A stretch of DNA of 64,000 nucleotides, taken from Cacajao melanocephalus (lineage: Eukaryota; Chordata; Mammalia; Primates; Pitheciidae). Within the stretch, counting starts at the first letter, position 1. Each line of letters begins with the position of its first letter. The position numbers and the translations under genes were made by a program. Below are positions 11,111-21,765 of this stretch, piece after piece. The stretch is taken from assembly GCA_963573385.1 (NCBI GenBank), contig CAUYLG010058965.1, positions 62,001 to 126,000 of the forward strand, in the 5' to 3' direction. A model generated the notes under the pieces. The model saw nothing but the letters and a program-made list of their open reading frames with translations, was not told where the DNA came from and ran no database searches.

Positions 11111-12160
11111 AGTAAATATTTGTATAGCAACAACAAAATTAACACTGTAGTGTTGAAGAAAAGTTAGAAGACGAATGAACAGTCTTATAAATACATTTGT
11201 TTTAAGAAACTATCAGTATAGAAAAAAATTACTGGCTATATACACACACAAAAAAACCATTAATACTGGTACACTCTCCATGGTTGAAATAGTTTGCTAC
11301 TGTTTTAGCACAATGCTCATGCTTTTAAAACTTAGTAATTTTCCATTCAGAGCTTGCAGTCATAGCTAACCTTTCTGGTTGACAACACATCATTATTGAG
11401 TAAAGGATTTTTTTTTTTTTCTTTTTGGGCTTATTTTCCTAAAAAGCACCATACGAGGGATTTCACAGGCAGAATTTCATCTCTGCCCTTCAGTGACACA
11501 GTATAACAGCATGCTATTTTACTGTATCTGTATGGCAGTATGAGGAAACCAAGACTCAGACGACTTCAACAACATCCCCAAAGCTACACAACAAGTGAGT
11601 TGTAGAGCCCAGATTCTCACCTAGTCCAGTCTGCCTCAAGCTGCTGGGCTCTAACTATTGCCTCTCACTGCCTGCTTTTAAAAGACTCATTTCTTCCCAC
11701 CTGCCTGGTCTGCAGGCTGGCAGCCCAGTGGTTGAATCTGGCCCCCAGATAGGTTTTGGTTGACCCACTGTGTGCTTGGGAAAAAAATAAACAATTTTAA
11801 ATTAGTTTCTAATATTTAAAAATTGAGAAATTTTCTCTGAAAGTTCAGGTAATTTATTTTCCTTAATAAATAATGAAAGAACCTGGCAATACAGGGACTG
11901 CACTTCCATGCGGAAGGGATCGGCTGGAGCTGAGCAGGGGCTGCCCTCTTTAGAAGTGGAGGGCATTCTTCATTTTGTAGCGGTCCCCACCCAACCTGCT
12001 GCATTCATTTCCTTTTCCAGCCCTACCCTTGTGAGCATTTGAATTTGAGACTTAGGCTGTGGGAATTTGTTCAAGGAATCTATCATTACTTTTCCTATAG
12101 CAAGCGTTTAGAGAAATGGAAAGACATTCCAGATGGCGAGTTTTTTGGTCCAGGGCTCTC
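11111..12160. other. Intronic sequence with a MIR-like fragment
   Basis: Mostly unrecognised. A MIR-like fragment lies near 11530-11640 (tatgaggaaaccaagactca, 'ctacacaacaagtgag'). Text near 11710-11800 ('ggttgaatctggcccccag') resembles a hAT relic but is too short to assign. No gene seen. Confidence 0.4.
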
Positions 12161-12164
12161 ATGA

Positions 12165-12500
12165 TCTCATGCTGGTATTCTCTCACACCTCCGGGTCTTT
12201 GCTCAGGTTTTAACTTCTGCCTGGCAAGCTTATAGTCATTTCTTTCTTCACCAGGAAAACTTATAATAATAGTTCAAAACTCAGCCTTCACTTCCTCCAG
12301 GAAGCCTTCCTTGACTTAGTGTTGATTTAGGGTCCTACCCTCTGTCTCCTGTGGCATTCTATTCTTACCTCTACCCTAGAATTTATTGCATTACATTGTG
12401 CTTTATTTATCTCAGTGTCCCATGCCTCTAGGGCATTGTTTAACATCTAAGATTAAAAACTTAGTATATATTTTGATGGTGGATGAATGAGTGGATGAAC
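12165..12500 (+). mobile_element. L2 LINE 3' region, forward orientation
   Basis: Text 'ctttgctcaggttttaac', 'tcacttcctccaggaagcc' and 'catgcctctagggcattg', then 'ttttgatggtggatgaatg', is the L2 3' end in forward order. Confidence 0.75.
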
Positions 12501-14330
12501 TTATTAAATCATCTCATGCCATTTTTGATTGCTGGGTGCATTTGTCCAATCATTTTATTCCAAACTAAAGGTTCACTTCATGCCCAACATAAGTTAATTT
12601 TCTCTTCCTCATTGTGGAAAATGAGATTTGAGCATTACTGTTCCTTTCCATCCTAGAGCCACCCCTTGGATGCAGTCCTATTACCTGAGTCACAGCTTAT
12701 TTTGTGTGCAAAGTGAAGGCTCTAGATTGAGACAGTAACTCCTCTGGGCCTCTCCCCTGTGTCTTTGGACTCCTGTGATGGACACCTCTTTAAGTTGCTC
12801 CCTTCATCCCCCAGGAGAATCCAAGACTCATCTCAATCAAAAAACTTCTCTTTAGAATGTTTATACCAGGGCCCTGCGTGTTGGACCAGATTCCTCCCAG
12901 CCTTTGAGCAATGCAGACAGTATTGTCAGCTGCTATTAGGGCATGTGTTGTGGATTTTCTCTCCAGGGTGGTTTACTGGACTTGTAACTAAATACACAGA
13001 CTGTTGAGGCTGATGGCCTGTCTTCATCTAGCTGGACAGTGAATCCTTTCTTTATTATTCTGCATTTGCATATTTGATTTATACCAAACATATGTTGTAT
13101 TCTTTTAATTTTAGAGTCCAACAAAGTAAGTTTTAAAAGGTAGACAAAAGGAAAAAAAGTTCTTGGCCAGATACCTTGTAACATTTAATAAATGTCAGCT
13201 ATTATTATAATACTTTTTTATAATTTTACTTTACGGCTATGGCAGACATTCACACATATTCCCTTTATATGATCTATGACATGACCTTGTTGATAAATAT
13301 TACTATTTCTCTCATTTTACAGCAAGTCTCAAAGAGATGAAATACTTTTCTACCAGTATCAAGTCTTGTGAAAGTCCTTTGGGCTCAAACTGGAGTCAAA
13401 TGAAGGCCCTTGGATCTTAGAGAAGGTCCTTTGGCTCTAAATTCTGTTTTGTTTGTTTATTTGTTTCTGCTATACCATGTTTCTTCCTCATTTGGGTTGG
13501 TGGATTTTCAGCTTCATAGGAGCAGGTACCCAATCTATCTCTTCATCCCTTACTGTTATATATCCCCAGAGCCAAACACAGTGTTTGGCATTGAAAAAAT
13601 ACTCAATAAATATTTACTAAATGAATTCATGTCTCCTGGCCAGCCAGGAGCCAGTCATATGGCTGTAGTGCTGAAGACCTCATGCCTGGCGTACCTGCAG
13701 CCAGTCTTCCTGATGGCTGTGCAGGGATGTTGGCCACCTGTGAGAGTCATTAGTGTAACCAGAGAGGTGAGAGGAAGGATTGCAAAGTTAGGCTTGCTTT
13801 ATGCCCACATGATATGATTCTATGTCAATCAAAAATTGAACAAAATTCTTTTCTCACAGTGGCTAAAATGGAAGTCACACTTACTGGAGGAAAATACTGT
13901 CTTTATAGAAACAACACTGAAAAAGACAACATGTTTGTGATGTAGTGACTTATAGCACGTAAGCTATCACCTTGAAAATCTAGAGGCTCAGGGTCAATGG
14001 ATGTCCATTGAGGCAAGGAAGGTGGCAGGCTAGAAGTTGAAAGAGATGCAAAATGGCATTCTTGTGGAAGAGTAAGTAAATCTCATTTCTCTGAACACCT
14101 GGGTTGGTTTTACTTTCTTTTTTCCTCTTATAATCCAAAATGACAATAATTGTTCTGTTAGCGTAGAGATATATTCGTTTAATCAGTGAAACAAACTTTA
14201 GTTAATGCTATGTACAAAGTACTGTGCCTGGTGATGGGGAGGAAAGGAAGAAGCCAAGCTCACCCTTTATCTCAAGGAGTTCCCATATCTAGGACTAAGA
14301 GCAAGAGGCTGTGAAAGCCATTCCCCTCCT
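12501..14330. other. Intronic sequence with an L2 tail at 13440-13625
   Basis: The L2 tail is recognised by 'atatatccccagagccaaac', 'acagtgtttggcattg' and aatactcaataaatatttac. The 135-codon frame at 13410-13817 overlaps this tail and is treated as chance. The rest (12501-13440 and 13625-14330) shows no recognisable gene or repeat. Confidence 0.5.
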
Positions 14331-14334
14331 CCCC

Positions 14335-14830
14335 CTATGTTTTATTATCAAAATTTCAAAATACAAAAACATTGAAAAAATTTTACAGTGAATACTCAGA
14401 GCCATCACTTAGAGCCTATCATGGACATTTACTGTTCTTGCTTTATCACTTACGTTGTCTCCATCTGTCTGTTCCTCTATCCAGCTTATGTTTTCGGAAT
14501 AAGTTGGGAGATCATCACACTTGTGAAAGCAGTTTGAAATATTAAAAGTTGTTTACCTTTCTGAAATATTAAATAAGTTTTAGTTAAGATATTGACCATG
14601 TTTCATTGCTATGTACATACACGGTCAACACCTGTAGTAGACTTTATTAAATACCCACTGTGTGCTTTTAAATCTTCTATCCCATTTATTCTTATGAAAA
14701 TCCTGTGAGGTAGATGTTATCACTTGCTTTGCAGTTGAAGAAATTGAGGATGGAGGGATTTATCAACTCTATTACCTCTGGCAATGCTGGAATGCAAATC
14801 CAGGTTTCTGACTCTAAGAAATGAATTGGA
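14335..14830 (+). mobile_element. Old L1 fragment (14335-14560) followed by MIR (14640-14820)
   Basis: The first part ('gtgaatactcagagccatc', 'tttatcacttacgttgtc', 'catctgtctgttcctctatc') resembles L1M 3' region. The second has cactgtgtgcttttaaatc, 'tcctgtgaggtagatgttatc' and 'tggaatgcaaatccaggt', the MIR order. Confidence 0.55.
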
Positions 14831-14910
14831 AAAATTATTGCAAAGGTTAGCTGGTCAAATGCCAGCCTTTATCATACAGGTACTCATGTCTACAGATACG
14901 ACATCATTGG

Positions 14911-15056
14911 AGCTTACCTAAGGAAAGCAAAGCAAGCAATTAGAAAATAAGACTTCTCTCATTTTACTGATTAATTATTATTTTCTTAAGAATGAGTTTG
15001 CTTTTCTATCATTTTTTATTATTATTACTTCACCCTGATCAGAGAAATCCATTTCT
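14911..15056 (+). repeat. Diverged direct repeat, copy 1 (partner at 15816-15950)
   Basis: Contains gcttaccta, aaagcaaagcaagcaattag, ctctcattttactgattaat and ttattattattacttcac in that order; the same series occurs in copy 2 about 905 bases downstream with substitutions and small indels. Confidence 0.7.
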
Positions 15057-15815
15057 GATGGTTTAAGTTAAAAATCCCAGATATAGATTTGTTTGACATA
15101 AATTTTTGAGGTAAATATGGACGCTAGAATAATACATTATCCAAGTTATTAAGTTTAGGTGTTCAAAGTTAGACTCAAAATGAAAGAATCATACTTGAGA
15201 CTGGCTGAGATCTGTTTCCCACCACTACGCAAACCCTGACCCAGAGTTTCTTTTGTTTGTGCTCCAGCACATTATAGTTACCTCTCCAAGAACTTTGTCC
15301 TTTTCTTTGCATTCCCCTGACACATTTGTAGTGAGAAAGAATGACTAAACGGTGGAATGAATTCCTAACCTCTTTCGAACCCAGGGGTCCTGGAAGTACT
15401 GACATAGCTAAGACCTCCCTGGAGGCTTGTCTGTTCAGCCAGCGTGGCCACTCTGGATTCCTATGGCTCCTGTCTCTCTGAATCCTCCCTGTGTGGAAAG
15501 GCTATGGATTAGATAAACTTCTGAGTGACCTCAGTAATAAAAAGAAGCCTGGTCTTAACTCTGTGGCCCTGTCAATACCCATACCCATGCCCTCTTGAAA
15601 AGCTGCATCAGTGTAGCTATAGGCTGGTAATCTCAATGATCAGTGTCTTTTGGCTCAAAAATGCAAAGCGAGGCAATATTCAGAGGAAATTAGAGAGCTG
15701 CCTAAGTGGCTCTGTCTTACCTGACCTCTGTTTCTCATTATGGCTTAGCTAAAGGGTCTGAACTGTGGCATGGACGTACATTTTTTCTCAGTAATGCTAC
15801 ATGTGTAGAGTATTA

Positions 15816-15950
15816 GCACTTACCCAAGCAAAGCAAGACAAACAATTAGGAAATACAATCTCTCTCTCATTTTACCCATTAATTATTCATAATTTTATTA
15901 ATAATGACTTTATTATTATTATTTCACTGCTGATTAGTGAAAATTATTGG
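15816..15950 (+). repeat. Diverged direct repeat, copy 2 (partner at 14911-15056)
   Basis: Contains gcacttaccc, aagcaaagcaagacaaacaa, ctctcattttacccattaat and ttattattattatttcactg in the same order as copy 1. Not recognised as a named interspersed repeat. Confidence 0.7.
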
Positions 15951-16940
15951 TACTGGACTATCACCAGTCCCTGGTCTGGCATTTGGGAACAACCGGTATG
16001 TGTAACCCATGAAAGTCTGCAGTGCTGGCCTTCTGTGAACCTGAGAGAGATCAGAAGAGAAGCAGGGACTAGAGTGAAGCCTACTGCAGTTGTCTTGGCA
16101 TGAGGCTGTGTGGTCTGGCTCTGGCTGGGGGTCAGAGACAAAGCCCATGGACCTGAGAAAGAGAGTGAATCACTGTGCAAGTATTTATCGAGCACCTCCC
16201 ATGTCCTGGGAAGCGGCTGCTGGAGAGTGGTGAAGGAGTATTGAGTTTGGAGTTCAAGTGGCCAGGGTTTTCCTCCAGCCTTTCTACCTATTATCTGTAT
16301 CATCTGAGCAATTCACTTCTCTTAAGGGCCTTAGTTTTCTGTCTAAAAAATTGTGTTGATATAGTATTACGTATCAGAAGGTGTTCGGTAAATTGCAGAA
16401 TGCTGGTGGTAGTGATAGATTTTCAGAGGATAGTGATGGAAAAAGTTAATTTTTTGAAAGAAAATTAGGTCTATTTTTCATAGACTTACCTCTAGAGGCA
16501 GGTAAGAAATCCGAGAGTGAAGGGAAATGGAATTCACATTGTTTGAAGGGTAGGTAATTTTAAAAATAGTGCTTTTTAATCCAGATGACTTAGAGGAGGG
16601 TATTATTCAAGTTTGAGTGGGTGGAAACAGTCTGAGAGACACTTACCTCATGCAGCTACCGAGTGGTAGAGTTGGGGCCCAGTTCAAATCTCACTGCAGC
16701 CTGTGCTGTTTCTACAGCAGCTCAGAGACCAAAGTTTAGAGGAGCAGAGGAGCCAGAGACAGTAAATCCATCCCAAGGTCCCCTGAGCAAATGCTTCCAG
16801 GGCAGTTCCACTTGCAGTATTAGTAATACCTTATAGGATATCCTTCACAAGTTTCTCAGAATGGTGGCTGTAAAAATGGGTGTGTGCTTTAGAAATAAAA
16901 ATATGTGGTGCTAACAAGTTCCTGCCGGAGTAGTTCAGGG
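15951..16940. other. Intronic sequence with a reverse MIR at 16235-16420
   Basis: The MIR is visible as 'tttggagttcaagtggcc', ttatctgtatcatctgagca and 'cttaagggccttagttttc'. The remainder is unique. Open frames of 97-119 codons here overlap on both strands and resemble no protein I know. Confidence 0.45.
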
Positions 16941-16944
16941 ATGT

Positions 16945-17130
16945 TCATTCGTTCAGCAAATATTTATTGAAAATTTGTTTTGTTCCAGATGCTTTGTTAA
17001 ATATTGGGAATATAGTAATAAAGAAAACAGAGTCACTATTTCCAGGATGCTCATATTCTAGAAAGGAGATAAGAGATAAAGTCATGGTACAGCATTAGTG
17101 CAGTAGGAACTCGGGTTACTCTAGAAATAC
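16945..17130 (-). mobile_element. L2 LINE 3' end, reverse orientation
   Basis: Text 'cattcgttcagcaaatatttattg', broken by later changes, then 'gggaatatagtaataaag' and gatgctcatattctagaaag follow the reverse L2 3' terminus. Confidence 0.75.
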
Positions 17131-17884
17131 AGCCCAGGTAGGTTCGAGGGGCTGGGGGAGGTAACATGTAGGCTGTGGGCCAGTGAATGAATTGGAGTTG
17201 GCTAATAAGCAGTTGAGGTGAGGTAGTTTGTAAAAGCTAGTCTGGTGGCAGTCTGAGGAAATGAGACCTCTGTGGGGCTGCAAATACAGTATGGTGAGAG
17301 CTTAGACTGCAAGAAGCTCTGTGAGTCCGTCAAAAGTTCCTTTAAGTCCTTTTTATATATTCCATACTATTAATTACAGGATTTTGGGGGGAGGGGTGAA
17401 GGGGGACCTCATGGAATAGATCCAGTTTGCCCTAGCCGCAATCAGGGAAAGGCCAGAAGCTACTTGTGATCCTTTTCTTGACTCTTCTGTTTCAAGGACC
17501 TAGACCCAAGAACTCCGGAGAAGATGAGCTTTGAGCACTTACGTCCTCCCTGGGCAGACAGAGCAGCTCTCCTCATGTCAGCTGTCTCAAGTGTAGACAG
17601 TATACCTGAGAATAGAGCAGTGAATTGACTCCACTTGTCCAAGAGGGTGGGACTGAATACTAGACAAGGCCCTTTCCACCTCTCTTGGGTGGTGGGTGGT
17701 GGGGGTGGCATGTGACTCAGAAGCAGTGACATCAGCTATGACTTCATTCATGTAGAGGTAAGACAGTGTGCAGACCGAGAACGTGGCTGGTTTCTGCCCT
17801 CCCTTCTCGGTGCTCTGTCTTGGGGACATTGTCATGGTCCTGCTGTTGTTTCCCACACATTTTATTCATGTCTTACATTTAAGC
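17131..17884. other. Unique intronic sequence
   Basis: No gene or recognised repeat. Overlapping minus-strand open frames at 17460-17856 have no family resemblance. Confidence 0.4.
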
Positions 17885-18062
17885 TGTTCTTTTTCTTCAC
17901 CCCATTCTTTTTTGTTTCTTTGTTCATCTTTTGCTTTTGTCTTTATTTTCTTCTTTCTCTTCTTCTATTTAGTTTTTATCATTTCATTTTCTTTCCCGAA
18001 CTTCTCTTTTGTCTCCATTTTCCGTTCTTCCCATGTGCTATGCCCTGTCTCCTCCCTCTGTG
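17885..18062. repeat. Pyrimidine-rich tract
   Basis: About 180 bases strongly dominated by T and C (for example ttttcttctttctcttcttc near 17945). The composition alone explains the two long overlapping open frames here (125 and 168 codons, rich in Phe, Leu and Ser), because purine-starting stop codons are rare in such sequence. Confidence 0.7.
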
Positions 18063-18109
18063 TCAGAAATGTATATGGAAACGCATCCTTCTGCCTCCTA
18101 TTTCTTCTC

Positions 18110-18440
18110 TCCTCTGGACTTCCCACCAGCTTATCGCTATCTTAACCTTCCTAAAACTGTGTTCACAAATCACTCTCCATGCAAGGGCTGATGGTGGCTC
18201 CCATTCTTTTCTGCCCCAAGTATCTAATACAAGTCCAGATTTACCTCTTACTACATCTCAGCACAGGTCTCTCAGAATGACCTATTCCTTCTCCATGGCT
18301 ATGGATGCAGCTGATGCTTCTCCCTGCACTTTTACTCAGGCCGTTGCCTCAGTGTGGCCTTACCTCCATCCCATCTTCCTCAGTCTTTGCCTTCCCTCTA
18401 CACGTAGATCTGACACTGCCTCCTAAGTAATCCCCTTACT
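18110..18440 (+). mobile_element. L2 LINE 3' region, forward orientation
   Basis: Text 'cttaaccttcctaaaactgt', 'catgcaagggctgatgg', 'ctccctgcacttttactcag' and ccgttgcctcagtgtgg matches L2 3' sequence in order. Confidence 0.6.
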
Positions 18441-18849
18441 TACCTCCTTCCCACAGCACTGTCTCCTTCGTGATCATATAGAATCCATAGTTTATAAGTT
18501 ATATGTTTTAGAACTTGAATTATTCTGTACTATTTATACATTCTTCTTGCATGTTTCATATGCATAGATTCTTTGTTCCACCTAGTCGTTAAGTAACCTG
18601 AGGATTGAAACTAGTATCCTTTCTTCTTCTGTGAGCATACCTAGCACATACATGGCCACAAACCAGGACTTACAGACCAATTTCTGCACAGTCAAGAAAT
18701 GTTTTATTGGAAAAATAGTTATTTGATGCTAATTCTAGGGAGATAGATGAATAAATTATAGTTCTTTCCTAAAAAAAGAACTAAGAGTGTAGTAGAAGAG
18801 ACAAGCCCATACATAATTTGAGAAGAACAAGGGTGGTAGAGGAAACTAA

Positions 18850-19340
18850 TGTTTACTATGAGTGTGTAAGGATGGGCACATGAACATGTATAATCTCATT
18901 GAATTGGATTCAGCTAACAATCCTATGAGTTAAATGTTGCTACAAATCAACAAAGTGAGACTCATAGACATTAGGTGACTACTAGTCAAAAATAACACAA
19001 CTAGTAAGTAGGAGAACCAACATTTCGACTGAAGTGTGTCAGACTCTAAAGCCCCTACTCTTTCCTGAAGAGGGAAAGATGTGGTGAAACTGACATTCTA
19101 AGTAATAATAAAAACAATCATAAGTAAAAAGTGCTTACTATGTGCCAGGTGCTGTTAAACAGAGTACATATATTTGTTCATTTGATTCCCCCATCAACCC
19201 TATGGCGTAAGTACTATTATTGTCATCAGTAATTTTTTAGGATGAGGAAATTGAGATAAAGAGTAGCTGAGTAGCTTGCCCAAGGCCACATAGCTGCGAA
19301 GTACTAGAGCCAGGAGATTCACTCTTGCAGTCTGGCTCTG
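18850..19340 (+). repeat. Two tandem MIR copies
   Basis: First copy, about 18850-19065: 'tataatctcattgaattgg', 'caacaaagtgagactcatag' and ctagtaagtaggagaacc. Second, about 19085-19335: tgcttactatgtgccaggtg, ttaggatgaggaaattgag and 'cttgcccaaggccacatag'. The second is nearly full length. Independent insertions of the same family in the same orientation are the likely cause. Confidence 0.85.
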
Positions 19341-20164
19341 GAGAAGAGGCAGCAGAATGTACTGAGGCCCCTCTGCATAGAGTAACATATTGCATGATCA
19401 GAACTGCTGTTGGACCGGTCTGTTTAGAGAATCAGGGACTGTGGAGATACTGACAGGTGAAGGTGTTGAGAGGTGAGGCTACAGAGGAAACCAGGAACTG
19501 TCACAAAGGACCAGTACGCTCCTCAAGGACCCTTAACAAACCATGCAAGAAATGTTCCTAGAAATATCTTCTGTGAGGTTGTACTGTTAGGGATCCATCA
19601 TAAGGAAGAGTTTAAGTTCTGATCTTATTCTGCTACTTGAGTTGTGAAGGAACTTTTTGTTGTGGCCCATGTCCATGCCCGGCAGGAAATCACAGTGGAA
19701 CTCTGCAACAGTGGTGTCAATGAACAAGTAAGGATGTACATACCCAAATAGGCTCCAAAGAAATGCCAGTTGGAACAGTAAAGTACATGTGTCCTTTACG
19801 GGTTGGGGATAAGTTCAGACTGAAGGACATTTGGAAAGGAAACAGAAGGGGCATCTGTGCTAGCCAGATTGGAATGGACACCAGGTTGTCCTCAGGTGTC
19901 CCAGAGCACTCAACATTTGATGGAGCACTCTCCCCGCCACAGCCCCCATCTCCATTGGGGCTTGGCAGCCATTCAGTGGTGCTGCACTGACCTGGGAGTC
20001 CAAGCCAGGAAGTGAATGAATCCATTTTCCAATTAAAATGAAACTTCTCCAAAGGACCTGCTCACCCTGAGAGGAGAAATTTATCTTTCTGGCAGTCTGG
20101 CTTGCCTAGAATATGTCTCTGCTCCTAAAACAGACTGAGAAAAGCCATTAGCCTGAATGAAAAA
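19341..20164. other. Unique intronic sequence
   Basis: No recognised repeat or gene. The region has overlapping frames of 111 (minus) and 75 (plus) codons near 19717-20052 without recognisable domains. Confidence 0.4.
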
Positions 20165-20905
20165 AGAGAAACTGGGACAATTCTTATTCACAACCTCATT
20201 CATTTATCCATTCATTCCTTACTTTTATTTCTGCAGACTTTCATTTGGCTTATACATGTCTGCTCATTCATTCATTTATTCATTCATTGGCTAACATTAC
20301 TCATCATTGATAGATCAGACACAATGTTGCATCCTAGGAGTGAGTAGAGATATTTAATAAAAAACATAGTTCTTGCCTTTGAGGAGCTTTCAGTCTAGCA
20401 AGAGAGACAGAGAGATGAACAGATGATGGGAAATGCAGTGATAGGGATATTCACAGAGTATTACAGGGGCATAGCATAAGAGCATCTAACTCAGCATAGG
20501 GAAGTCATGGGTGATTTCATGGAGTAGGAAACACCAGAGTTGAGTCCTAAATGTGTACACACAGAGACATATACACACTATTGCTTCTGTTTCTCTGGAG
20601 AACTCTGACTAATACAGGGTGATAAAGTGGGCACTTCTTTGTGAATTAATAGGGAGTTGAAATTAGAATGGTGATTGAACGTAAGGAATGAGAGAAGAAT
20701 TCGAAGATGACTCCTTTGGTAACTGGATCAACTGACATAGGAAATCAAGGAGGAGGAACACACTTGGGGGAAGGTAACAGATTCTGTCTTGGATATGTTG
20801 AATTGGAGGTGCAGTGGGACATCCAGGAGACGTCTCAGAGGAGAGTTTGAATTGGAGTTTGAGATCTGGCATTCTATTCAGCATGTAGTTGGTTGGAATC
20901 ACAGG
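20165..20905 (-). mobile_element. L2 LINE 3' region, long copy, reverse orientation
   Basis: Begins with repeated cattcatt units (20195-20285), then 'gttcttgcctttgaggagc', ttcagtctagcaagagagac and, further on, 'gggtgatttcatggagtag' and 'ggaggtgcagtgggacatcc', all L2 3' UTR in reverse. Confidence 0.7.
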
Positions 20906-21535
20906 AGTGATTGAGATTTCTCAGAGAGCATGGGAACCGTGAGAAGAACATTTGGTAACATTTGTATGAGGCAAGATCCCTGGGGAGCATCAACATTTAA
21001 AGAGCAGCTAAAGAAAAGGAGCCCGTGAAGGAGACAGAAAAGCACTGATGAGAAGGGCATGAGAAGGTCCACGAGAGTGAGATACTGAGGAAGACTTCCT
21101 CATCTCTTCCTTTGTCCCAGTCTTTGACTTTCTTTCATTTCTGCTCCAAGACCTGTTCACCCTTTCCAAAGCCTTCTCTTCCTATTAGGACTGCCTCCCT
21201 CTCTCCCATAGTTAGGGCCACCTACAAGGCATTGCATGATCCAGGTCACTGTGGCATCTCTCTCTCATTTCCTCAAATAAAAAATGCATTTCTGCATTAT
21301 ATTATGTTTTACAGAGGCAGATGACTGAACTCAAACGTTGGGCTGGGCATTAGCGATCCAAAGTTTGGTCTGACTTTCCATTTACCCGTTGTGTGGGACC
21401 TGAGGATAATCATGGTCCCTTCCTAGGCTTTAGGTTCAAAATCTGAAAGCATAGTTTTCTGATTCCTGCCTTCCCTGCCTTAAAGAATTATACAGGCCAG
21501 ATGAGATCATGCATGTCAAAGTGCTTTGAAAACTA
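20906..21535. other. Intronic sequence, nothing recognised
   Basis: Includes L2-like forward text near 21110-21260 ('ctgctccaagacctgttc', 'aggcattgcatgatccagg') too diverged to delimit. No gene seen. Confidence 0.35.
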
Positions 21536-21539
21536 TGAA

Positions 21540-21765
21540 GCTCTGTAGCAGTAGAGTAAATCTTGTTGACTTAACGGGCACTTTATATTATTTTATTTAA
21601 TCCGCACAACATCCTTGGAGGAAGATGCTAGGAATGTGGCATTTGAGGAAACTGGGGCTTAAAGAAATTAATTTGCCTAAAGCTACACAGCTGTTAATTG
21701 GTGAGGACGGTAATCAGAATCAGGTCTGCCAGACTCCAAACTTCTTAGACCCCACCTACTCCAGC
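21540..21765 (+). repeat. MIR element, forward orientation
   Basis: Shows cgggcactttatattatttt, ttgaggaaactggggcttaa, 'aaagctacacagctgttaat' and 'aggtctgccagactccaaac'. Confidence 0.8.

Noticed and set aside
13410..13817. 135-codon plus-strand frame
   Set aside because: It overlaps a recognisable L2 3' tail and loses all resemblance to protein outside it.
17768..18426. Overlapping 125- and 168-codon plus-strand frames
   Set aside because: They lie in or beside a pyrimidine-rich tract, where stop codons are rare, and continue into an L2 relic; no domain is visible.
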